Shown here piece after piece: positions 6,602 to 15,058 of a DNA stretch of 42,425 nt. The notes beneath the pieces are model-generated. The model worked only from the letters and a program-made list of their open reading frames with translations. It had not been told where the DNA came from and ran no database searches. The DNA lies in the NCBI GenBank assembly GCA_963619325.1, contig CAVEVQ010000022.1:1-42425 (forward strand). The letters run 5' to 3'. Numbering within the stretch: the stretch's first letter is position 1; each line of letters starts with the position of its first letter. Source of the DNA: UBA1181 sp963619325 (GTDB lineage: Bacteria; Bacteroidota; Bacteroidia; Bacteroidales; Paludibacteraceae). The position numbers and the translations under genes are program-made.

Positions 6602-7555
6602 ATGAATTTAATAAAGAAATTGTTGGTCGGTGGAGTTGTGATTATTGCACCGATGTGTGTTGTTGGTCAGGAATATGAAGCGGTGATGGGCGATCAATAT
6701 GAGCCCATAGCGTCTGATTCAACAGATTTTGTGGTGGATGAGGATGAATCAACTTTAGAGAGCGATTCTCTGATAATTAGTTCTGTCACTACGATAAGTT
6801 TGCCAGTCGATTCTTTGCAGAATATTGATTCTTTGCTTGTCGCCCGTTATCATTTAGGTTGGGATAGTTTGCGTGTAAACCCCTACGCTTATCCAATTGA
6901 TTCTATAAAAGATACTTTCGTAGTGGATTGTCGAGGATTCTTTCCTCCGAATGTCAATGTTGTAACGTCGGAGTGTGGCGAGCGCTGGGGACGTTTCCAT
7001 GCAGGTACGGATATGCGACTTAAGGTGGGTGATTCTATTTATGCGGCGTTTGATGGCAAGGTTCGTATGGCAAAATATGGACATCCTCGCAAAGGATATG
7101 GCTACTATGTGGTTTTGCAACATGCTAATGGCTTAGAGACGCTATATGGGCATTTGTCAAAGATTTTGGTAAAGGTAAACCAAGATGTAAAGGCGGGTGA
7201 AGTGATTGCGTATGGTGGAAATACGGGACGTTCAACGGGACCGCACTTGCATTTTGAGTTTCGTTATTTGGGAAATCCTATCAACACAAGGAATTTGTTG
7301 ATGATTACTGATAGCACAATGGAGATGCGGGCAGACACCTACGTTGTCCGTCCGTCAGGCAAGAATATCAGTGGCTCTTTTGACGAGTTTTATAAGTATA
7401 AGCATAGTCCAGCGGTTTATCACAAAGTGCGTCCAGGTGATAATTTAGGAAAGATTGCGAGGAGATATCATACAACGGTGTCTAAACTTTGCAAGTTGAA
7501 CAGAATAAAATCTACTACGATTTTGAGGATTGGCAGACGATTGAGAGTGAGATAA
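6602..7555 (+). CDS. M23 metallopeptidase with C-terminal LysM
   Basis: This is an exported murein endopeptidase or an amidase activator. The 317-residue protein begins with a signal peptide (MNLIKKLLVGGVVIIAPMCVVGQ), followed by an acidic low-complexity linker to about residue 100. The peptidase domain has the zinc set intact: H133 and D137 in HAGTD, H184 in YGHLS, and H215 and H217 in PHLHFE. A LysM domain for glycan binding fills residues 272-316. The intact ligands suggest a catalytically active enzyme. The gene is monocistronic and converges on malQ with a shared hairpin. Confidence 0.92.
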   Translation: MNLIKKLLVGGVVIIAPMCVVGQEYEAVMGDQYEPIASDSTDFVVDEDESTLESDSLIISSVTTISLPVDSLQNIDSLLVARYHLGWDSLRVNPYAYPIDSIKDTFVVDCRGFFPPNVNVVTSECGERWGRFHAGTDMRLKVGDSIYAAFDGKVRMAKYGHPRKGYGYYVVLQHANGLETLYGHLSKILVKVNQDVKAGEVIAYGGNTGRSTGPHLHFEFRYLGNPINTRNLLMITDSTMEMRADTYVVRPSGKNISGSFDEFYKYKHSPAVYHKVRPGDNLGKIARRYHTTVSKLCKLNRIKSTTILRIGRRLRVR

Positions 7556-7587
7556 TTTGTGATTGTCTGTTCAATGTAGATGAAAAG

Positions 7588-7622
7588 AATAGCGGAATGA
7601 GCAGTTGACCTATTCCGCTATT
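7588..7622. terminator. Bidirectional terminator between the M23 peptidase gene and malQ
   Basis: AATAGCGGAAT at 7588-7598 pairs perfectly with ATTCCGCTATT at 7612-7622, with a 13-base loop. It lies between two convergent stops. T-rich bases follow on the plus strand (TGTTGTTTG); on the minus strand CTTTTC follows. Confidence 0.75.
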
Positions 7623-7637
7623 TGTTGTTTGTCTATT

Positions 7638-10298
7638 TTACCGTGCGTTGGCAATAATCATGCCTCGAATCCTCTCGTTGAACTCGTCATTGGCAATGAG
7701 GTCTTCAATGTTGATATGTATTCTGTAACGCCAGTAGTTGTCTGGATCACCTGGGTCATTGATGCGTTCCTTGAAAGTCTCGCTCCAACGAACCTTGCCA
7801 TCGGTTGCCATCCAATCTTGAATTGGAAGTATGACCCATGCTGCAGGAGACTTGAGGTGGTTTTCAATGATTTGACGGACAATCCACGGCTCGCAGAAGA
7901 ATGGTGCACCTCCAAATTGGTGCAACTCATTGCTAAAATATCTTTGGACGCTGTCTCTCTCGGTTTCCCACCATTGTCGCATCGTACTCATGTCGTGGGT
8001 TGATGTCGTGCAGACAGAGAGACGTGGTATGCGGCTCAGATTGTCAAATTCCACATAGGGCTGTTTAGGCATTCTCTGAATCTCTAAACAAAGGATTTGC
8101 AACTCACGCAAAAGGGGAGCAACACATGGAGGCACCATTCCTAAATCTTCAGCGCATACCATCATGTTGGTAGAGTTGATCATTGCAGTGAGTTTCTTTT
8201 TCGCTCCGTCGTACCAGAAATCGTTGTGTCGGCTGAAATGGAAGTACTCGTAGATATAACTCAACTTGTCCCTCATCTCTTGAGGTAACGTAGGGAATAC
8301 GAAACTTGAAGTTAACGAAATCCGAGGGTGATATTTGTCTTTCTCTTTATAATCCTCTACGAAGAGAACTTGACAGCAGAGCAGGTAAAGCCCTTTTTTG
8401 AGTTCTATATTCGTAGGGTCGGATGAGATATGCTCATCAATTTTTGCCTGCGTAGTGTATTCGGGTTTGAGATGATAGAACCCATCCCCATCGGATATTA
8501 AGTATTTATTTCTTACTTCATTAGCCTCTTTGCCAAAGATGTTGTCTACGACGGCATCGTTGATAAGAGGTTCTGTGAATTTTTTCTTGTCAAATTCAAG
8601 TCCGAAATTCTCTATTTCCTCAATGCTGAGTGGCATAGCGGGAGTGAACTGCCCTAACAGTCCATAGTGAGAGTCTGTCGGTGTCCTGAAAATGCGGAAA
8701 AAACCTAATATGTGGTCGATTCTGTAGGCATCAAAATATTCAGACATTACTGAGAGCCGTCTTCTCCACCATTGGAAGCCGTCCTCTGCCATTTTGTCCC
8801 AGTTGTATATAGGGAATCCCCATACTTGACCTGTGCGTGTGAAATAATCGGGTGGAGCTCCTGCGCAGCCATTGCGGTCGAATAAATCAGGCTGCTTCCA
8901 TACGTCAACGCTACATGGACTCACACCGATTGGAATATCTCCTTTCAGAGCAACTCCTTTTGTATGTGCATAGTCTACAGCCTCTTTCAGCTGCTTATGG
9001 AGGTGGTATTGCACGAAGAAGTGGATGGCGACATGATCGTATTCCATATTAGACGGGTCGCAATAAGACTCGACACGTTTAGCGTCGTAGTTTGCGTCTC
9101 GTCCCCAATGACTGAAATCGGTGGTCGAAAATTTATGGTGAAGAAAGCAGAATACGGCGTATGGTTTCAGCCAATCTTCATGCTCTCTCATGAATTTCTT
9201 GAAATCTTCTGTTTGGAAGGTCTCTTTTGCGTAGAGGTCGTAAAGTTCGTGGAAATAAATCCACTTGTATTTGTTGACAGCTTCATAATCAACGAAGATT
9301 TCTTCGTTGAGTTCCTTCTTTTGCGCCTTGTATTTCTTAGGGTCTTTTAATTTTCCAATTTTATCTATGTTGAGATACATTGGATGAAGTGCGTATACGG
9401 AGATCGCATTGTAGGGGTATGAGTCTCTCCATGTGCCAAAATTCGATGTGTCGTTGATTGGCAATGTCTGGATGATTCGTTGACCAGTCTTTTCACACCA
9501 ATCAGCTAATTTTTTCAAATCGTTGAACTCTCCTACTCCGAAACTGTCCTTTGAACGAAGAGAGAAGATAGGAATGACAGTACCTGCCGCTTTGAACGCA
9601 GGCAGGGAAAAGTCAGGTTCTGGGTCGTTGACAATCACAATGTCTGTTGAAATTGAGAAATCAGGCATTAAATAGTGGTTGTCTCCTGCTTCCCAACTTT
9701 GAATGATTTTATTCTTTGGGTCGCGGATAACATATTTGTATTTGAGAGGGAAATCAATCTTATTCCCATCTAATACTTTGGCAAAGTGAGGGTACTGAAG
9801 AGGGTTGAGTGGCACTGCTGCATCCTCTTCCCATTTCCCGATGATAGAAGAGTCGCCTACAATGGCCAACTCGTGATTATGGTTTACCTTCGTGCTGACG
9901 GTCTTGAAAATGAAGGGAATCTTCTCAGAAACTCTCTTTATTGGCTTTTCATTATGTCTGCGAATGGACTTTTGGAACGTTGCAGACATTTCCATTCGCC
10001 CTATTGGCGGGTAGGCGTTGAATGTGTCATAGATGAGGATTGTACTGTATTCTTTGCTTAATGGGCTAAAAGTGTGAGACAATGATTCTTCGGATCGCAC
10101 TTTGTTGCCGGACTTGCAGATGTAGAAGTTGTAGCGGAATGTCTTGTCATTAGTGTAAAAGGTGATTTTCCATCCTTGTTCTGTGTATTCCAAGGGAATT
10201 CCTGCTCCGTTAGAACCACGGAGTGCTTCAGTGTCTCCTTCAATGAATACTTCTTCGCCCCATTGGGAATTATATCTTAGGTAAAGGGTTATTTTCAT
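7638..10298 (-). CDS. malQ: 4-alpha-glucanotransferase (amylomaltase) with starch-binding modules
   Basis: MalQ (GH77) transfers alpha-1,4-glucan segments between maltooligosaccharides. The 886-residue protein has two N-terminal CBM20-like modules (about 1-110 and 120-240; TWxVxG-like pattern in VGDSSIIGKWEEDAAVPL). The GH77 barrel follows, with the nucleophile region YRIDHILGFFRIF, the acid region MVCAEDLGMVPP and TSTHDMSTMRQWW. This long modular form is typical of Bacteroidota. The start is set at the ATG at 10298; the frame extends to a TTG at 10325 but the protein from MKITLYLRYNSQWGEEV aligns with the expected CBM start. It is the last gene of the long minus-strand run, 38 bases after its neighbour. 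Confidence 0.93.
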   Translation of the reverse strand: MKITLYLRYNSQWGEEVFIEGDTEALRGSNGAGIPLEYTEQGWKITFYTNDKTFRYNFYICKSGNKVRSEESLSHTFSPLSKEYSTILIYDTFNAYPPIGRMEMSATFQKSIRRHNEKPIKRVSEKIPFIFKTVSTKVNHNHELAIVGDSSIIGKWEEDAAVPLNPLQYPHFAKVLDGNKIDFPLKYKYVIRDPKNKIIQSWEAGDNHYLMPDFSISTDIVIVNDPEPDFSLPAFKAAGTVIPIFSLRSKDSFGVGEFNDLKKLADWCEKTGQRIIQTLPINDTSNFGTWRDSYPYNAISVYALHPMYLNIDKIGKLKDPKKYKAQKKELNEEIFVDYEAVNKYKWIYFHELYDLYAKETFQTEDFKKFMREHEDWLKPYAVFCFLHHKFSTTDFSHWGRDANYDAKRVESYCDPSNMEYDHVAIHFFVQYHLHKQLKEAVDYAHTKGVALKGDIPIGVSPCSVDVWKQPDLFDRNGCAGAPPDYFTRTGQVWGFPIYNWDKMAEDGFQWWRRRLSVMSEYFDAYRIDHILGFFRIFRTPTDSHYGLLGQFTPAMPLSIEEIENFGLEFDKKKFTEPLINDAVVDNIFGKEANEVRNKYLISDGDGFYHLKPEYTTQAKIDEHISSDPTNIELKKGLYLLCCQVLFVEDYKEKDKYHPRISLTSSFVFPTLPQEMRDKLSYIYEYFHFSRHNDFWYDGAKKKLTAMINSTNMMVCAEDLGMVPPCVAPLLRELQILCLEIQRMPKQPYVEFDNLSRIPRLSVCTTSTHDMSTMRQWWETERDSVQRYFSNELHQFGGAPFFCEPWIVRQIIENHLKSPAAWVILPIQDWMATDGKVRWSETFKERINDPGDPDNYWRYRIHINIEDLIANDEFNERIRGMIIANAR

Positions 10299-10336
10299 AC
10301 GCTTTATTTGATTAGTTTTGTTCAAGGATAGATTGT

Positions 10337-11041
10337 TTATTCGTTTTCAGGTACAGTTTCACCTTTCCTGTAATAATAGATGACGCCATATTCTCGGCAG
10401 CTATTGATCTTTTCCTGGGGGGGGAGGTTTTCGTATTTCTTTTCTACTTCATCCCAAATTTCAAGAATCAGTTTGTCTACCTCTTTATTGAGGTTTGCAA
10501 TGTTCTCAATACAGCGGGCGGTATTGTTTTGCAAAACTTTTTGATAGTTGTATCCCTCGGCGAAGATGTCGTAAAATACGCGGACTTTTCCGATAGGAGG
10601 ATTGTAGATGGGTACGCCACCTTGAGAGAGGCGTTGTTGCTCTCCATTGATGATTTTTTTCCCCCATTCAAAGATGTTCTCGTCGGTGGCGAGGTCGGGG
10701 ACTGCAAAATTGTCTGGCTCCAAACCATATAGCCTTTTTGCCTCGGTTTTTATCTCATTTCGTTGCACGCACATATTCAGCACTTGAATGAAATGGGAGA
10801 TGTATAGGCGTGCTGTTTTTGCGTCTTCTTGCAGTTTCTTGTTTCGCGTGAATTGATTTTCGCTGCACTGTCGGCTTTCTCCTAACGCTCTTTGATAGCG
10901 GACGAGTACCGCCTTGGCGTTCTCCCATAGTTTATAGGAGAAGGCAAGGCTGTAGAGGTCAATCTCGTAGCCACTGTTAACCGCCTGCTGAAGAGAACGT
11001 AACCTCGCTTGGTTCGTATTGGGTAGTCTCCTGTATGGCAT
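10337..11041 (-). CDS. Conserved-looking protein of unknown function (234 aa)
   Basis: I do not recognise a characterised family. The protein is soluble, has no signal peptide or membrane segment, and looks mostly helical: a basic N terminus (PYRRLPNTNQARLRSLQQAV), a helical middle with AKTARLYISHFIQVLNMCVQRNEI, and a C-terminal half with VRVFYDIFAEGYNYQKVLQNN and many aromatic residues. It sits nine bases after the polyprenyl synthase gene and 38 bases before malQ, so it is co-transcribed with both. The location gives no clear function. The ATG at 11041 is well placed. Confidence 0.7.
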   Translation of the reverse strand: MPYRRLPNTNQARLRSLQQAVNSGYEIDLYSLAFSYKLWENAKAVLVRYQRALGESRQCSENQFTRNKKLQEDAKTARLYISHFIQVLNMCVQRNEIKTEAKRLYGLEPDNFAVPDLATDENIFEWGKKIINGEQQRLSQGGVPIYNPPIGKVRVFYDIFAEGYNYQKVLQNNTARCIENIANLNKEVDKLILEIWDEVEKKYENLPPQEKINSCREYGVIYYYRKGETVPENE

Positions 11042-11050
11042 AACAAAAAA

Positions 11051-12022
11051 TTAACTGATTCTGTATAGCAATTTCTCTGCGAGGTCGTAAAAGACTTGCT
11101 TTTCTGCTTCTGGACGATTAACTTTTCTTAATGCCTCAATGGCTTGTTGATAGTAACTCTCCATCTTCTGCTCCGTTAGGGTACGAAGTCCGAGATTGTC
11201 ATATATCTTAGTCACAGCGGCTATTTTTTCTTCTCTATTGAACTCTTCTTTTTGAATCCATGAGAGAAGTTCTTCCTTTTCTTCTCCTTCTGCTTTTTGT
11301 AGGGCGTTGATTAAAAGGAAAGTTTTTTTATTGCAACAGATGTCTCCGCCAATTTGCTTTCCGAAGTTTTTCTCGTCGCCGTACACATCTAAAATATCAT
11401 CTTTCAACTGGAAGGCGATTCCTATGCCGATGCCAAATTCGTAGAGGTATTGTGCGTCTATCTCACTGGCTCCTCCGCAAATGGCTCCAATCTTCAGACT
11501 GCCTGCCAGAAGAACCGCCGTTTTCAGTCGAATCATCTCAATGTACTCTTCTACGCCTACGTCTGTTCGGCTCTCGAAGTCTATGTCGTATTGCTGACCG
11601 TCGCATACTTCGGCTGCTGTTTTTGAGAAGAGACCGAGCAGTTGGGGTAACACCGCAGGATCGCATTGCTCTAATAATTGATAGGATTTGATGAGCATAG
11701 CGTCGCCTGAAAGAATGGCCTCACTATCGTTCCATTTGACGTGAACGCAGGGATGCCCGCGGCGTACTTCCGCACGGTCCATAATGTCATCGTGCAAAAG
11801 TGTGAAATTATGGAAAACCTCAAGGGCAAGTGCCGGCTTAATTGCTTTTTGAATATCTCCGGAGAAGAGTTCGCACGCCATTAGCGCAGTTAGTGGGCGA
11901 ATCCTCTTCCCTCCTAATGAGAGAACATACTGAATGGGGGCATACAAGTTCTGTGGCTCCATGTCCCATGGGAGTTTCTCTATTTCTGTCGCGATAAATG
12001 ATTGTAATACTTTGGTTTCCAT
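11051..12022 (-). CDS. Polyprenyl diphosphate synthase
   Basis: This all-helical isoprenyl synthase (323 aa) condenses isopentenyl diphosphate with allylic diphosphates. It has GGKRIRP at 37-43, the first Asp-rich motif LLHDDIMDRAEVRRG (D78, D79, D82) and the second QLKDDILDVYGD in the C-terminal half. A bulky Phe at position 73, five residues before the first Asp, hints at a short product (C15-C20), but chain length cannot be decided by eye. Candidates are IspA-like or GGPP synthases. It lies 24 bases after trmB in the same run. In Bacteroidota the products would feed menaquinone and undecaprenyl lipids. Confidence 0.9.
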   Translation of the reverse strand: METKVLQSFIATEIEKLPWDMEPQNLYAPIQYVLSLGGKRIRPLTALMACELFSGDIQKAIKPALALEVFHNFTLLHDDIMDRAEVRRGHPCVHVKWNDSEAILSGDAMLIKSYQLLEQCDPAVLPQLLGLFSKTAAEVCDGQQYDIDFESRTDVGVEEYIEMIRLKTAVLLAGSLKIGAICGGASEIDAQYLYEFGIGIGIAFQLKDDILDVYGDEKNFGKQIGGDICCNKKTFLLINALQKAEGEEKEELLSWIQKEEFNREEKIAAVTKIYDNLGLRTLTEQKMESYYQQAIEALRKVNRPEAEKQVFYDLAEKLLYRIS

Positions 12023-12046
12023 CTGTACGCTATTTTGATTTGTTCT

Positions 12047-12838
12047 TTATTCCTTGTTTGAGCTTTCATTCTCTGATTTGCCTTTGCTTGTGTCTTCCCT
12101 TCGTGTGCGGTTATAACTTCTATAACTGTCATATTCAATCTCAACGTCAGGCTCGACAAACTCGTCTTTATGGTTCAGCAAAAACGTGATATATTTGATC
12201 GTGAGTCCACGGCTGAGCCATTGCTGTTCGTAGGCGGTTTTGATTGAGAGTATCTTGTCGTCCGAAAAATCAGAGTGATAGAGGTCGTTGTTTTGAAAGA
12301 CAACTTCGTAGTGATTTGCCTTGATCATCTCATTGGTGTAGGTGAAGAGAAAATTACTGTCGGTCTTGAGGTGGATGAGTCCGTTCTCTTTCACAAATTG
12401 CTGATACAATTCCATAAAGCGGGTTGATGTGAGACGTTTGCGTACTTTCTTCATCTGTGGATCTGGGAAGGTAATCCATACCTCCGATACTTCGTCCTTG
12501 GAAAAGAACTCATTGATGATTTCAATGTTAGTACGTATAAAGGCTACGTTCTTCATCCCTTTCTGAAAGGATGACTTCGCTCCTGTCCACATTCGCGACC
12601 CTTTTATGTCTACCCCGATAAAGTTTTTCTCGGGATACATATCTGCCAACTCGACTGTGTATTCTCCTTTGCCGCATCCCAACTCCAACACGATTGGATT
12701 GTCATTGCCGAAGAATGTGTTCCATTTGCCTTTTAGTTCGAATGGCTTTTGCTTCTCGCGCAACGCTGAAAACGTATATTGGAACACATGTGGAAACGTG
12801 TCCATGTCTGCAAATTTGGCTAATTTATTCTTTCCCAC
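12047..12838 (-). CDS. trmB: tRNA (guanine-N7)-methyltransferase
   Basis: TrmB methylates G46 in the variable loop of tRNA with S-adenosylmethionine. The 263-residue protein has the SAM motif VLELGCGKGEYTVELA near residue 51, the NFIGVDIKGSRMW strand near 72 and the family signature VWITFPDPQMKKVRKRLTS near 120. A Ser/Glu/Lys-rich tail follows residue 245. The start is a GTG at 12838, supported by the family-like MGKNKLAKFADM and by an in-frame stop 24 bases upstream with no ATG between. It follows gldH after 52 bases and precedes the polyprenyl synthase. Confidence 0.94.
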   Translation of the reverse strand: MGKNKLAKFADMDTFPHVFQYTFSALREKQKPFELKGKWNTFFGNDNPIVLELGCGKGEYTVELADMYPEKNFIGVDIKGSRMWTGAKSSFQKGMKNVAFIRTNIEIINEFFSKDEVSEVWITFPDPQMKKVRKRLTSTRFMELYQQFVKENGLIHLKTDSNFLFTYTNEMIKANHYEVVFQNNDLYHSDFSDDKILSIKTAYEQQWLSRGLTIKYITFLLNHKDEFVEPDVEIEYDSYRSYNRTRREDTSKGKSENESSNKE

Positions 12839-12890
12839 AGTCTGCTGTTTTTCTGATAATTATCTATTGCGAATAGTATTATTGTGATTA

Positions 12891-13397
12891 TTATTCGTGT
12901 TTATTCGCACTTGGTTTGATTCTCAATCCGATTTCATGGATGCCTTTGAGTGTATCGTTTCTCATCCCTTGTGCAATGTCGAAATGGTAGTTCCCAATTT
13001 TCGGGAACTTAATGTCTGAGAGGAATAATACGGGCAACTCATGAAGCGAACCTGTCGATTTCCCAATCCATTTCCCGTAATTGTCAGCCAAAACACATTC
13101 TAAGGTGTCACCATACTCAATATTGTCTGGTGAAACGGAGCGAACGAAAATCCAGAAATTTTTGTAGTTGTAGTCTGCCGAGTTGCGAATGTCGATGATG
13201 ATATCATATCTTCCCGTCGTGTCGGTGGAATTGTAGTCGAACGATACCAAGTCATTTTTATACCATCCCTTTTCGTTGATTAGACTCACCTCGTGGTAGA
13301 CGGCGTCGTCACTGCAACTGCTCATCAGAACTACGAATTGCATTGACGCAAGAATGCTTCTGACAATTAGACTCGTGTATGGAAATTTATCTCTCAT
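12891..13397 (-). CDS. gldH: Gliding motility lipoprotein GldH
   Basis: GldH is an outer-membrane lipoprotein of Bacteroidota, needed for gliding in Flavobacterium and retained in non-gliding Bacteroidales together with type IX secretion parts. The 168-residue protein has a basic N terminus, a hydrophobic stretch and a lipobox ending at C28 (VLMSSC), followed by SDDAVYHE. The mature part is beta-rich; YDIIIDIRNSADYNYKNFWIFV, LPVLFLSDIKFPKIGNYHFDIAQGMR and GIHEIGLRI are family landmarks. It lies ten bases after the PSP1-type gene, the usual neighbour in this phylum. Confidence 0.88.
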   Translation of the reverse strand: MRDKFPYTSLIVRSILASMQFVVLMSSCSDDAVYHEVSLINEKGWYKNDLVSFDYNSTDTTGRYDIIIDIRNSADYNYKNFWIFVRSVSPDNIEYGDTLECVLADNYGKWIGKSTGSLHELPVLFLSDIKFPKIGNYHFDIAQGMRNDTLKGIHEIGLRIKPSANKHE

Positions 13398-13407
13398 CTC
13401 TCTTTAT

Positions 13408-14967
13408 TTACTCGTTTGCATTTTGTGCGTTTTCAGAAGATTGAGAGGCATTGTTAGGTTTTGAGGCATCCTCTCTGTTTATGTTCGTTTGGACCGTCTT
13501 GTTTTGTCCGTCACGATTGCCGTTGTTATTACTGCGGTCTCTATTCTGATTGCGTCTATCGTTGTTGCGGTTCTCGTTTCTGTTTCCTTTGTTTCTGTTT
13601 TCGTTACGATTCTCGTTGCGGTTTTCGTTTCGTTCACCGTTTCTGTTGTTATTGCGGCGGTCTCTATTCCGGTCGTTGCTACGATTTTGATATTGTCTAT
13701 CCCCCTGCTGACGAGGTTTTTGTCCTTGAACTTGGGTTGACGAGGTGTTCTCTTTTTCACCATCTGCTATTTCAACGGTTGGTGTGGAAAGAGGTTTTGC
13801 TTCTGTGTTTGAATCTCTGTTGATAGAATCGGCAGCAGCCTGATTGTCAGTGGGTTTATTAGATTTTTCTGTTGCCTTGTCAGTCGGTTTGCCTTTCTTC
13901 TTGTTTTTCTTCTTTTTGTCGAAGCGTGTGAGGCTGTCTTGTCCGACAACATTCTCGTAGTCGATTTTTTTCTTTTCCTCTCCGTCTTCTTCTAACAGAT
14001 TGTCTACTTTGATTCCTTTTTTGTTGAGGGCGATGATTTCTTTTACCCTCTCCACAGGGATAGATACAAGATTGGATGCCATGTTTTTAGCGGATGAATA
14101 TTGCATAAATCCACTGAATACATCTGTTTTAAAGTGGTAGAACGTTCCATCCGCCGTTTCCAAAGGGATCTCTCGGTTGGGTAGCTTTTTTTGTGCCTCA
14201 ACGTATGCATCGATTTCAAAGTTGAGGCAACACTTTAGTTTCGCGCATTGTCCCGCCAATTTCTGTGGGTTGAGCGAAATCTCCTGGTAACGTGCCGAAC
14301 TGGTTGCCACGGAACTGAACTTCGTCATCCAGCTTGAGCAGCATAGTGGGCGACCACAAGGGCCGATTCCTCCGATTCGACCAGCCTCCTGTCTTGCTCC
14401 AATTTGTTTCATCTCAATGCGCACGTGGAAAGTGTCTGCTAACACTTTAATGAGTTCCCGGAAGTCTACTCGTTCGTCTGCTATGTAGTAGAAGATGGCT
14501 TTATTGCCGTCTCCTTGGTATTCCACATCGCCGATTTTCATGTTGAGCTTGAGGTTCTCCGCGATCTTGCGGGCGCGCAGCATTGTGTCATGCTCTTTTG
14601 CTTTTGCCTCCTCAAATTTTTCTAAGTCGTTCGGGCGCGCAATGCGGTAGATGCGCTTGATCTCAGTGCGAGTTTGGTCTACATGGTATTTCTTCATCTG
14701 TGCCAACACCAACTGACCCGTCATTGAGACGGTTCCTATGTCGTGTCCTGGCGACGACTCTACAGCGACAACGTCTCCCTTCACCAAGGTGAGGTTGTTA
14801 GTGTTGCGGAAATATCCTTTTCTTGTATTTTTGAACGTCACCTCGACCAAGTCTGTTGCGGCAAGTGATTCAGGAATGTCGCACAACCAGTCAAATGTGT
14901 CTAATTTTTGGTCTGTCTTTTTGCTGCAACCTTTGCAATTCATTCTGCAGCCTTCATTTATACTCAT
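13408..14967 (-). CDS. PSP1/RicT-like protein with Asn/Arg-rich tail
   Basis: The first 300 residues are a PSP1 domain protein like Bacillus RicT (YaaT), a partner in RNA maturation and signalling complexes. Cysteine motifs are clear: NCKGC at the start, IGPCGRPLCCSSWM near 205 and GQCAKLKCCLNFE near 238, which may hold an iron-sulfur cluster. In Bacteroidota it is coupled to gldH and holB, as here. The C-terminal region (about 345-519) is a long disordered tail, first Lys-rich and then dominated by Asn, Arg and Glu in short NEN-R repeats, likely RNA-binding. The first ATG is at 14967; a second in-frame ATG eight codons later is possible. Confidence 0.88.
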   Translation of the reverse strand: MSINEGCRMNCKGCSKKTDQKLDTFDWLCDIPESLAATDLVEVTFKNTRKGYFRNTNNLTLVKGDVVAVESSPGHDIGTVSMTGQLVLAQMKKYHVDQTRTEIKRIYRIARPNDLEKFEEAKAKEHDTMLRARKIAENLKLNMKIGDVEYQGDGNKAIFYYIADERVDFRELIKVLADTFHVRIEMKQIGARQEAGRIGGIGPCGRPLCCSSWMTKFSSVATSSARYQEISLNPQKLAGQCAKLKCCLNFEIDAYVEAQKKLPNREIPLETADGTFYHFKTDVFSGFMQYSSAKNMASNLVSIPVERVKEIIALNKKGIKVDNLLEEDGEEKKKIDYENVVGQDSLTRFDKKKKNKKKGKPTDKATEKSNKPTDNQAAADSINRDSNTEAKPLSTPTVEIADGEKENTSSTQVQGQKPRQQGDRQYQNRSNDRNRDRRNNNRNGERNENRNENRNENRNKGNRNENRNNDRRNQNRDRSNNNGNRDGQNKTVQTNINREDASKPNNASQSSENAQNANE

Positions 14968-15000
14968 GTATAATCTTGACTATATATGTGGTTAAAAATA

Positions 15001-15028
15001 TATATCGGCGACATAGCCTGCCGATATA
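15001..15028 (-). terminator. Hairpin downstream of holB
   Basis: TATATCGGC at 15001-15009 pairs with GCCGATATA at 15020-15028. On the minus strand TATTTTTAACC follows. It lies 30 bases past the holB stop and before the PSP1-type gene, so it may be a partial terminator or attenuator within the run. Confidence 0.55.
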
Positions 15029-15058
15029 GAGAAATATATTGAGGAGAATCTCAATAAC

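Noticed and set aside
13560..13660. Short direct DNA repeats suggesting a CRISPR or satellite
   Set aside because: Repeats are codon-level (Asn-Glu-Asn-Arg) without spacers of constant length; they belong to the coding tail. No CRISPR array is present in the window.
13461..13823. Plus-strand frames rich in Cys, Phe and Val opposite the PSP1-type gene
   Set aside because: Composition is the antisense of the Asn/Arg-rich tail (GTT and TTG repeats), not a protein in its own right.
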